This document shows, piece by piece, positions 12,272 to 22,206 of a stretch of 64,000 nucleotides of DNA. Every line of letters starts with the position of its first letter. Position 1 is the stretch's first letter. The notes below the pieces were generated by a model. The model had not been told where the DNA came from. It did not search any database and was given only the letters and a program-made list of their open reading frames with translations. This DNA is from Meconema thalassinum. Lineage: Eukaryota; Arthropoda; Insecta; Orthoptera; Tettigoniidae. The position numbers were made by a program, and so were the translations under genes. The DNA is taken from NCBI GenBank assembly GCA_946902985.2, contig OX336398.1, forward strand, positions 235,956,362-236,020,361. The letters run 5' to 3'.

Positions 12272-12654
12272 GACATCGTTATTCCCGTCTAAAGAGCGCT
12301 CCCAACATCTCTTCAACTTCATGCTAACGCACTTTCTGTGCTCCTCCGTCCCGGATCTGTTCGTTGTAATGTTTGTGTGGTCTGATAATTGATGATTGTA
12401 AACTAGTTCCCTGTCCATCACTTGACATGTATATTTCCAGAAGGTCTTTATCAACTTCAAGCATCCACTTGTTCTTAACATTCATTAGGAGACTAAGCTT
12501 TAGGATTATTTTAGTCAGCCTGTAATCACATTGAGAATATTCCCAAAATAATTAAATTCTCTTTCACTGAATGTGCTCGAGATTTTCACTGAATGTTGAT
12601 AAAGCTCCTGGTATTTCCTACTCATCCAGATTCCTTCAGTACTCTTCCCTCTGG
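12272..12654. other. possible LINE relic before the satellite
   Basis: A minus-strand frame at 12266-12481 and the following bases give fragments such as EFNYFGNI that faintly resemble the region after the reverse transcriptase catalytic box of LINEs. The evidence is weak and no motif is decisive. It grades into the first, diverged satellite unit. Confidence 0.25.
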
Positions 12655-15600
12655 TCTAAGACCTGTAAGGTCTGTGATCTACTACACCTAGATACTCAAA
12701 CATACACAGGCCTTCTCCTTCTAGTCTAAGCCCTCTAAGGTCAGTGATCTACTACACCTAGATACTCAAACATACACAGGCCTTCTCCTTCTAGTCTAAG
12801 CCCTCTAAGGTCAATGATCTACTACACCTAGATACTCAAACATACACAGGCCTTCTCCCGCATGCCTAAGCCCTCTAATGTCAGTGATCTACTACACCTA
12901 CTCAAACATGCACAGGCCTTCTCCTTCTAGTCTAAGCTCCCTAAGGACAGTGATCAACTACACCTAGTTACTTAAACATACACAGGCTTTCTTCTCCTAG
13001 TCTAAGCTCTCTAAGGCCAGTGATCTACTACACCTAGATACTCAAACATACACAGGCCTTCTCCTTCTAGTCTAAGCTCCCTAAGGACAGTGATCCACTA
13101 CACCTAGTTACTTAAACATACACAGGCTTTCTTCTCCTAGTCTAAGCTCTCTAAGGCCAGTGATCTACTACACCTAGATACTCAAACATACACAGGCCTT
13201 CTCCTTCTAGTCTAAGCTCTCTAAGGCCAGTGATCTACTACACCTAGATACTCAAACATACACAGGCCTTCTCCTTCTAGTCTAAGCCCTCTAAGGTCAA
13301 TGATCTACTACACCTAGATACTCAAACATACACAGGCCTTCTCCCGCATGTCTAAGCCCTCTAATGTCAGTGATCTACTACACCTACTCAAACATGCACA
13401 GGCCTTCTCCTTCTAGTCTAAGCTCCCTAAGGACAGTGATCCACTACACCTAGTTACTTAAACATACACAGGCTTTCTTCTCCTAGTCTAAGCTCTCTAA
13501 GGCCAGTGATCTACTACACCTAGATACTCAAACATACACAGGCCTTCTCCTTCTAGTCTAAGCTCTCTAAGGCCAGTGATCTACTACACCTAGATACTCA
13601 AACATACACAGGCCTTCTCCTTCTAGTCTAAGCCCTCTAAGGTCAATGATCTACTACACCTAGATACTCAAACATACACAGGCCTTCTCCCGCATGTCTA
13701 AGCCCTCTAATGTCAGTGATCTACTACACCTACTCAAACATGCACAGGCCTTCTCCTTCTAGTCTAAGCCCTCTAAGGTCAATGATCTACTACACCTAGA
13801 TACTCAAACATACACAGGCCTTCTCCCGCATGCCTAAGCCCTCTAATGTCAGTGATCTACTACACCTAGATACTCAAACATACACAGGCCTTCTCCTTCT
13901 AGTCTAAGCTCTCTACGGTCAGTGATCTACTACACCTAGATACTCAAACATACACAGGCCTTCTCCCGCATGTCTAAGCTCCCTAAGGACAGTGATCCAC
14001 TACACCTAGTTACTTAACTTAAACATACACAGGCTTTCTTCTCCTAGTCTAAGCTCTCTAAGCTCAGTGTTCTAATACACCTACTCAAACATGCACAGGC
14101 CTTCTACTTCTAGTCTAAGCTCTCTAAGCTCAGTGTTCTACTACACCTAGATACTCAAACATGCACTAGGTTTCTTCTTCTAGTCTAAACTCTCTAAGGT
14201 CAGTGATCTACTACACCTAGATACTCAAACATACACTAGGTTTCTCCTTCTAGTCTAAGCTCCCTAAGGACAGTGATCCACTACACCTAGTTACTTAAAC
14301 ATACACAGGCTTTCTTCTACTAGTCTAGGCTCTCTAAACTCAGTGTTCTACTACACCTAGATACTCAAACATGCACTAGGTTTCTTCTTCTAGTCTAAGC
14401 TCTCTAAGGTCAGTGATCTACTACACCTAGATACTCAAACATACACAGGCTTTCTCCTTCTAGTCTAAGCTCTCTAAGGCCAGTGATCTACTACACCTAG
14501 ATACTCAAACATGCACTAGGTTTCTCCTTCTAGTCTAAGCTCTCTAAGGCCAGTGATCTACTACACCTAGATACTCAAACATACACTAGGTTTCTTCTTC
14601 TAGTCTAAGCTCTCTAAGGTCAGTGATCTACTACACCTAGATACTCAAACATACACTAGGTTTCTCCTTCTAGTCTAAGCTCTCTAAGGTCAGTGATCTA
14701 CTACACCTAGATACTCAAACATGTACTAGGTTTCTTCTTCTAGTCTAAGCTCTCTAAGGTCAGTGATCTACTACACCTAGATACTCAAACATACACTAGG
14801 TTTCTCCGTCTAAGCCCTCTAAGGTCAGTGATCTACTACACCTAGATACTCAAATATGCACAGGCTTTCTTCTTCTAGTCTAAGCTCTCTAAGGTCAGTG
14901 ATCTACTACACCTAGATACTCAAACATACACAGGCTTTCTCCTTCTAGTCTAAGCTCTCTAAGGCCAGTGATCTACCACACCTAGATACTCAAACAAACA
15001 CTAGGTTTCTCCTTCTAGTCTAAGCTCTCTAAGGTCAGTGATCTACTACACCTAGATACTCAAACATGCACAGGCTTTCTCCTTCTAGTCTAAGCTCTCT
15101 AAGATCAGTGTTCTACTACACCTAGATACTCAAACATACACAGGCCTTCTCCTTCTAGTCTAAGCTCTCTAAGGTCAGTGTTCTACTACACCTAGATACT
15201 CAAACATACACTAGGTTTCTCCTTCTAGTCTAAGCTCTCTAAGATCAGTGATCTACTACACCTAGATACTCAAAAATGCACTGACTTTCTCCTTCTAGTC
15301 TAAGCTCTCTAAGATCAGTGTTCTACTACACCTAGATACTCAAACATGCACTAGGTTTCTTCTTCTAGTCTAAGCTCTCTAAGGTCAGTGATCTACTACA
15401 CCTAGATACTCAAACATACACAGGCTTTCTCCTTCTAGTCTAAGCTCTCTAAGGCCAGTGATCTACTACACCTAGATACTCAAACATACACTAGGTTTCT
15501 CCTTCTAGTCTAAGCTCTCTAAGGTCAGTGATCTACTACACCTAGATACTCAAACATGCACAGGCTTTCTCCTTCTAGTCTAAGCTCTCTAAGATCAGTG

Positions 15601-17335
15601 TTCTACTACACCTAGATACTCAAACATACACAGGCCTTCTCCTTCTAATCTATGCTCTCTAAGGTCAGTGTTCTACTACACCTAGATACTCAAACATACA
15701 CTAGGTTTCTCCTTCTAGTCTAAGCTCTCTAAGATCAGTGTTCTACTACACCTAGATACTCAAACATGCACTAGGTTTCTTCTTCTAGTCTAAGCTCTCT
15801 AAGCTCAGTGATCTACTACACCTAGATACTCAAACATACACAGGCTTTCTTCTTCTAGTCTAAGCTCTCTAAGGCCAGTGATCTACTACACCTAGATACT
15901 CAAACATACACAGGCCTTCTTCTTCTAGTCTAAGCTATCTAAGCTCAGTATTCTACTACACCTAGATACTCAAACATGCACAGGCCTTCTCCGTCTAGTC
16001 TAAGCTCTCTAAGGTCAGTGATCTACTACACCTAGATACTCAAACATACACAGGCCTTCTCCTTCTAGTCTAAGCCTTCTTAAGCCAGTGATCTACTACA
16101 CCTAGATACTCAAAAATACACAGGCCTTCTCCTTCTAGTCTAAGCTTTCTAAGGTCAGTGATCTACTACACCTAGATACTCAAACTTACACAGGCTTTCT
16201 TCTTCTAGCCTAAGCTCTCTATGCTCAGTGATCTACTACACCTAGATACTCAAACATACACTAGGTTTCTCCTTCTAGTCTAAGCTCTCTAAGGTCAGTG
16301 ATCTACTACACCTAGATACTCAAACATGCACAGGCTTTCTCCTTCTAGTCTAAGCTAAGATCAGTGTTCTACTACACCTAGATACTCAAACATACACCGG
16401 CCTCCTCCTTCTAGTCTAAGCTCTCTAAGGTCAGTGTTCTACTACACCTAGATACTCAAACATACACTAGGTTTCTCCTTCTAGTCTAAGCTCTCTAAGA
16501 TCAGTGATCTACTACACCTAGATACTCAAACATGCACAGGCTTTCTCCTTCTAGTCTAAGCTCTCTAAGATCAGTGTTCTACTACACCTAGATACTCAAA
16601 CATGCACTAGGTTTCTTCTTCTAGCCTTAGCTCTCTAAAGCCAGTGATCTACTACACCTAGATACTCCAACATACACAGGCCTTCTCCTTCTAGTCTAAG
16701 CTCTCTAAGGTCAGTGATCTACTACACCTAGATACTCAAACATACAAAGGCCTTCTTCTTCTAGTCTAAGCTATCTAAGCTCAGTGTTCTACTACACCTA
16801 GATACTCAAACATACACAGGCTTTCTTCTTCTAGCCTAAGCTCTCTAAGGCCAGTGATCTACTACACCTAGATACTCAAACATACACAGGCCTTCTTCTT
16901 CTAGTCTAAGCTATCTAAGCTCAGTGTTCTACTACACTAGATACTCAAACATACACAGGCTTTCTTCTTCTAGTCTAAGCCTTCTTAGGTCAATGATCTA
17001 CTACACCTAGATACTCAAACATACACAGGCCTTCTCCGTCTAGTCTAAGCTCTCTATGGGCAGTGATCTACTACACCTAGATACTCAAACATACACAGGC
17101 CTTCTCCTGCTAGTCTAAGCCTTCTTAAGCCAGTGATCTACTACACCTAGATACTCAAACATGCACAGGCCTTCTCCCGCATGTCTACGGGCAGTGATCT
17201 ACTACACCTAGATACTCAAACATGCACTAGGTTTCTACTTTTAGCCTAAGCTCTCTAAGCTCAGTGATCTACTACACCTAAATACTCAAACATGCACTGG
17301 GCTTCTTCTTCTAATCTAAGCCCCCTAATCCCGTA
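12655..17335. repeat. 70-bp satellite array, about 66 units, with 346-bp higher-order repeat
   Basis: The period is exactly 70 bp over most of the array. Each unit has the landmarks CTACACCTAGATACTCAAAC, CTTCTAGTCTAAGC and TCAGTGATC. Variant units differ at fixed positions: CACAGGC or CACTAGG; CTCCTTCTAG or CTCCCGCATG; GATACT or GTTACT. In the left part (about 12840-14040) five variant units, one with a 4-bp deletion, form a higher-order block: the CTTCTCCTAG landmark recurs at 13131 and 13477, 346 bp apart. From about 14040 on, the array is mostly simple 70-mers with mixed variants. Both edges show more diverged units, the usual pattern for unequal crossing-over. Confidence 0.95.
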
Positions 17336-18257
17336 CAGCTTTATTTTTTACCTTTCTGTATCAATTATTTATCTACTTGACGGTTCCAAAAGACGAAACC
17401 TTTCCTAATTGAAATTTTAAATATGAAGTTGAAGCACAAACGGTACTAATTTGTGTATAATTTCTCTGTTGGTTTCTTGTCGACTGCGCTGTATATGCAG
17501 GTTATGTTTCATACATTTATAGAGTGCTTTATGTGTGTGTTTGTTTGCTTGTTAGTTTGTTGGCTGTTTTGTGTGTTTGTTGCTGCAAATAAAATTCGTA
17601 TGTGACTCAGCCAGATAAAACACGTCAGTACTAATAGACTCTGTTCAAATAAACAGTGACGTGGAAGGATTTAAAAAACAAATAACCAAGCAGAATATAC
17701 AAAAACAGGCAACATGAATTTTGCAATTTCATTAACGTAATTTCACACATACGTTCCCACTGTCACACAGAGAATTCAAATGAGTATTCATATATTATAA
17801 ATATGACATTATAGAGGACTAACTGCAAATATTGATCATGACTGTCCTGGGTTCCTTCTGTCGGCTTTATTTGATGGAATTTTGTGGTCTGAAACCACAG
17901 ACTATAAAACGTGTAACTGAATCGTTTATTTTAGAAACCCGTCAAGTGACATTTTGATCGAGAATTAGATTTATACATATTATAAATGATTGTGCCCTAA
18001 ACACACCAACCCATCAACTGCCATGTCTGTGTATTGAGAATATTGAGTTAAGTGCAGAAATCAAAGCGATATCACATGGCGTATTTTTTTCAGGAAATTT
18101 CATGTACGTCTTGTGGTAGCCCTGCTTGTTATTCTTGTCCTGTAGCATCACCTCGTTAGTACATCAACCATTTGTGTTTGGGAGATGTTGAAGTCAATGG
18201 CCTACGTTTGAAATGGCACTCTTGACCAAAAATTCAGCTGTCATCCTTCCATTTTAT
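17336..18257. other. AT-rich spacer, no gene seen
   Basis: Moderately AT-rich DNA with a short TGTT-rich stretch near 17530-17585. No frame over 60 codons has a recognisable domain and no element ends are visible. Confidence 0.6.
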
Positions 18258-18258
18258 G

Positions 18259-19117
18259 GTGTGCGTTCAAAAAGTAACGAGTTGGAGGCTGGAATGCGCA
18301 AACCGGTGACTACATCGGCTAATCGTGGCGTTTGTAACGAGGTGTTGTTCCGACCAGAGCATGGAAGGTCACAGCTCGTCGGTAGAGAGCACGCGTGCAC
18401 GTCACGTGACGATACAAAGCGAGCAGCAGCATGCATCAATCGCCCAACGCTGCCAGTCGCATTGCAAACAGTGACATGGAGGCGTCAACCGAAGAGCAAA
18501 GAAGTGTTGTTCGGTTTCTGATGGCGGAAGGAATAGGGGGAACAGACATTCATCGCCGAATGTCACACGTGTACGGCGAACACTGCATGTTCCTTGCAAG
18601 GGTCAAGGCGTGGCACAAGCGCTTCAGGGAAGGACGGGTGTCGTTAGCCGATGATGCCCGGTCTGGGGCACCCCCTGCATTACCGATGACAACGTCCAGC
18701 TGGTTGATGCACTCATTACCCAGGACCGTTGAGTAACAGTGATCGCCATAGCCGCCGTGGTCGCTCCACGACAATGGACGACCTCATACGGCCAACACAG
18801 TCGCGGCACTCCTGCAGAAATTCAAATGGGAGGTTCTCGGCCACCCTCCATACAGTCCAGACCTCTCTCCCTGTGATTACGCCATGTTTGGTCCCCTGAA
18901 AAGGGCTCTGCGGAACCAACGATTCACCTCGAACGCCGACGTCCAGCTGTACGTGCGGAACTGGTTCACATCGCAGCCCAGGGAATTTTATGAGACAACC
19001 AATCACCACCTCGTGTCACAGTGGGACAAGTCCTCGACAGCCAGGGCCAATACTTCTAACATACAGGTACTGGTTTCGGTAATTATGCCTCCGGCTCGTT
19101 ACTTTTTGAACGCACCT
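18259..19117 (+). mobile_element. mariner element, internally deleted
   Basis: Perfect 21-bp inverted repeats lie at 18261-18281 and 19095-19115 (outer end GTGCGTTCAAAAAGTAACGA). The element is about 0.86 kb against about 1.3 kb for full-length mariners, so roughly 0.4 kb is missing. A TAT on the left and TAA on the right are compatible with TA target duplication plus slight end decay. Intact termini with a damaged gene suggest it could still be mobilised in trans. Confidence 0.9.
18432..19110 (+). pseudogene. mariner transposase, D34D type, broken
   Basis: The N-terminal helix-turn-helix part includes EEQRSVVRFLMAEG and AWHKRFREGRVSLADD (18431-18670). A frameshift follows near 18675 and a TGA at 18732 interrupts the next block. 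The segment that should hold the first catalytic Asp is deleted near 18745-18765. The C-terminal catalytic part resumes with HDNGRPHTA (second Asp) and HPPYSPDLSPCDY (third Asp). There are 34 residues between these two Asp residues, the D34D signature of mariner. The protein cannot be functional. Confidence 0.88.
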
Positions 19118-19139
19118 AATACATGGGAGCCTTATTAAT

Positions 19140-19512
19140 CTGCCTCAAATTAAAAATGGAAAATATGACTTGTGATTAAGTATCCAAAATATGTTCTTCA
19201 ATTTGTGTCATATTTATGTCCCCCAGTTACTCGAAATATTGTTGAAACGTCCAGCTGCTTGAATAATCCATAATCCTTTCTACAGTACAAAATGTTCCCG
19301 CCGGGACTTGCCTCAGTTTCCGAATCCTACAATACTTACTGCAGATGCGCGATACGAAATCATGTGTGTGCTGTTTTCGAAGTTCATTCTAAAGAGCAGA
19401 AGAAAAGGTCACTTCAATAACCTTCACAGCACTCTGTCAATACTCACAAGTTTCGCAGACCACTGTAATTTCAAGTAAAATTTCCTGTCAAGGTAAGGTC
19501 TATTGGAGGCTT
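19140..19512. other. spacer, no gene seen
   Basis: No open frame or element end can be recognised here. Confidence 0.5.
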
Positions 19513-19513
19513 A

Positions 19514-20295
19514 GGGCCATTTTCACCAACGTCAATTATCTCTTAATTCTTCTTTAAAGGCTATTTAACTCAGCACGAGCATTTCACCAAACAGAAACGC
19601 TCGTTAACTTACGTTACATGGCCAAATCTGGCCACTCAACTCTGTAAAGCATCTTTGAAGTGGCGGGAAACAGTTGAACTGTGCCTTGCGCATTCCACAA
19701 TGGCGGTTTGTCTCCGAGTTTCACACGTACTTTCATCCATATGAATATAAAATATGTTTATGACAATGAAATTATAAAAGATCACACACATTACTAAGGT
19801 TTAATACCAAGAAAGTCGAATACAGAAATTTAAATATACATATATATATCCAAAGGGGGGGGGGGGGGTTGAACTGCTTCCAGCTCTGCATAATAAATTG
19901 AGAGTCTGCACCTCTACCGCTTACACTACGTAGACAACTGGATATAGCGTCCTATTAAGCTATGTATTCACAAAACTGACAGTTCTCCTAAATACTTTTT
20001 TCATATAATTTTAAGCTTTTGCCACGAATAATGTCTTCTGTATTTCCCTTCCTTTATAATTATGCTCCAGAATGTCTCAAGGAAGCATCGCAAACAACAA
20101 TCAGTGCTAGACGCTTCTTGTTCTGTCCTCCATGCTTGTCTACGCATGCGCGAGAGCCGTAAAGCTTATTTAAGTAATTGCGAACCCGAATGGCCTCGTG
20201 AAATGCATCGAAGATAATCACGCATTAAATCTCGTATTTATGTGAAATGGGAATTAACTAACTAATCGTTAGTGAAGAGTTGTTGAAAACGGCCC
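19514..20295. mobile_element. MITE-like element with GGGCC termini
   Basis: The left end reads GGGCCATTTTCACCAAC; the right end is its imperfect inverse (GTTGAAAACGGCCC). Inner terminal parts also match loosely (a TTAATT-rich stretch on both sides). The element is about 780 bp with no coding capacity. The flanks TTA (left) and TTTA (right) would fit a 3-bp TTA duplication of the PIF/Harbinger type, but with one base of uncertainty. It contains a (TA)n tract and a run of 13 G near 19856-19868. Confidence 0.5.
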
Positions 20296-20504
20296 TTTAA
20301 TGAGACTGTTGACTCCAGCCCTCCTGCTCTACTTAATGACTGGGGAATTCCTGTCTTGAAATACTGTACGATGGCAATACAGAGAGAAGGGTGTATTCAC
20401 GAAATAGAGCAGCTAATTACTGGAATTGTCAAGGGTAGAAAATGTGACAGCAGTCTCTAAAGCCTCGTCCACACCGGCAGATTTGTTTCCAGAAACATTG
20501 TATG

Positions 20505-20648
20505 CAGACTGTTTCTCATTTGTATGCGGGATGTTTGCAGACTTTTTGAAAACAATCTACATACAATCGGGAGACACATTTCATACTCGATTTATGTATG
20601 GAAACAGTCTGCATACAGTTTGCAAACAGTCTGCATGCAATTGACATA
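20505..20648. repeat. left subterminal repeat cluster
   Basis: Short words related to TTTGCAGACT, CATACAATC, CAGTCTGCATACAG and GTTTGCAAAC recur in both orientations. The cluster mirrors the one at 21165-21330 and is likely the transposase binding zone. Confidence 0.75.
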
Positions 20649-21101
20649 CAAATGACAAGCAAATCTCTTTTTTCTAGAGACAAGATACAATGTTTTCTGT
20701 TTTTCAACGAAATGGAAAACACGGATACAAGAAACAAGTATTTTGTCTCAAGTCTTTCTGTGGGGACGTGTTTTGAAACTGGAGACCGGATACAACCCAC
20801 AGACGCATCCTGTAACCAGTTGCCTTTCGAGCGGATCACAGTGCGGATGGAGTCATACTGCTGAGTTAATTGTTCGTGAATTGTTGAGCAATATTTCAAA
20901 ATCTGCAGGGGTCATTCGAGTGAAGTTCCGAAATCCTGCCCCGTCTTCAAATCTGAGGTCAGAAAGTAGGTTCCGGCCGTAGTGTGTACTTTCCTCAAGC
21001 ACTCTTCGTGTCCAAAACCTCCTCTTCCTTGGTAGAGTAGACAATACAAAACACGCACAAGCCAAAAGTACGTCTTCATCACTCGGCATCGCTAGAAGCA
21101 T
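20516..21101 (-). pseudogene. Harbinger transposase N-terminal fragment
   Basis: The frame at 20853-21101 contains RKRRFWTRRVLEES, YGRNLLSDLRFED and FRNFTRMTPADFEILL. This arrangement is typical of the N-terminal region of PIF/Harbinger nucleases, before the DDE domain. A second frame (20516-20899) continues for a short distance into the subterminal repeats. The catalytic DDE domain is absent, so the element is non-autonomous. Confidence 0.6.
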
Positions 21102-21164
21102 TGACTGTGTGGACTAGAGGTCTAATTCTGGTGTGGACGCAAACCAAGTAACATACTTGTATCG

Positions 21165-21335
21165 GATACAATGTTTCTAAACAGTCTGCAGACTGTATGC
21201 AGACTTGTATGGAGACTGTTTGCAGACTGTTTCCAGACTCCAAAGTAGTATACATACAGTCTTCATACTGTTTTCAAACAGTTTGCATACAGTCTGCAAA
21301 CAATCTACATACAGTCTGCAAACAAATCTGTCGGT
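21165..21335. repeat. right subterminal repeat cluster
   Basis: At least eight copies of CAGTCTGCA, GACTGTTT or CATACAGTC-type words lie in about 170 bp, both orientations, forming potential hairpins with one another. Confidence 0.75.
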
Positions 21336-21350
21336 GTGGACGAGGTTTAC

Positions 21351-21894
21351 GGAGTACAACATACCACCAAATATAGGAAATATGTACTGTACCCGTATTC
21401 CTGGAATGATCCAACCAAATCCGCAGCTGTCAAATGGATCGTAGCATCTCGCAGTCCCCGGCTAGAAAAACTACACAGTGATACTGTCGAATACACTCCG
21501 GATAAGGGACAGGGGAATTAACTGAATGTGCTATAGTAACTAACTACACAACACAAGGGTTCTATACACTGCTTGGAAGTACGAGAATCAAATATAAATC
21601 TCGGGCGTAAGGATTAGGATCAGGTTCCTGCAAAAATCTCCACCCTATAGCACATTCCTCTTTAATCTACAAACGACAATGCCAAATTTCTATGAAAATG
21701 TCAGGAAAATGTAAGGCACGTGCCTGTCGATTTATTCATGACACGTATACACGATATAAAATTCAAGTGTCAAGTAAAAATCTTCCGTTCATAATAATTC
21801 TAAAATTTATGTAAATTGCTTCATATTAAGTAATGTTTACGTGTAAGTTTCCCTTGGAAACACTCTTCTTCTCTCTTCTTCTTCCTTCCCTTTG
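21351..21894. other. spacer, no gene seen
   Basis: No domain or element end is recognised in this stretch. Confidence 0.5.
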
Positions 21895-22206
21895 TACAGT
21901 TAGGTGTTGTGACGTTTCAGCCATTTATTAAAGTTTCTTCTGTCGTGCGCGATTCTCTGAACATCACCCAAGGTCTTCCCTCGCTTCCTGATCAGTCCCA
22001 AATGTACTCCTCCCATTCAATTCGTGGCCACACCTGCTTCGCTTTCCTTTCATCTTCCATTCTTTCTAGGTGACCAATCCAGCCCAATCCTCTCCTCTCA
22101 ATGACATCCATTATTGGCTCCTGCTGAAGCTAATCGCTCACTGTGGTATTTCTAATATGGTCTCTTTGAGCTTTCCCGGCAACTTTCCACAAGTATCTCA
22201 GGGAAG
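21895..22206 (-). mobile_element. 3' segment of a twin-primed LINE
   Basis: Read on the minus strand this encodes the C-terminal end of a LINE ORF2, with RYLWKVAGKAQRDHIRN, GLGWIGHLERM and NFNKWLKRHNT before the stop, then a purine-rich tail of GAAGAA words. One internal stop and a damaged stretch are present. The segment starts at the residues RYL, exactly where the oppositely oriented segment at 22207-24745 ends. The two are therefore parts of one insertion rearranged by twin priming. Confidence 0.75.

Larger units (their letters stand above)
20461..21347 (-). mobile_element. PIF/Harbinger-derived element with subterminal repeat clusters
   Basis: Inverted ends begin AGCCTCGTCCACACCGGCAG on the left; the right end, read inverted, differs by few bases. 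The flanks are TAA (20458-20460) and TAC (21348-21350), close to the 3-bp duplication of PIF/Harbinger. Inside, a minus-strand transposase fragment supports this assignment. Both subterminal zones consist almost entirely of variants of GTCTGCATACAG and TTTGCAAACAG. Confidence 0.7.

Noticed and set aside
12655..17335. CRISPR-like array
   Set aside because: The 70-bp units are contiguous with no unique spacers, and the context is eukaryotic. It is satellite DNA.
18213..18521. Separate 102-codon gene overlapping the mariner left end
   Set aside because: It starts outside and runs through the TIR in a frame different from the transposase; a chance frame.
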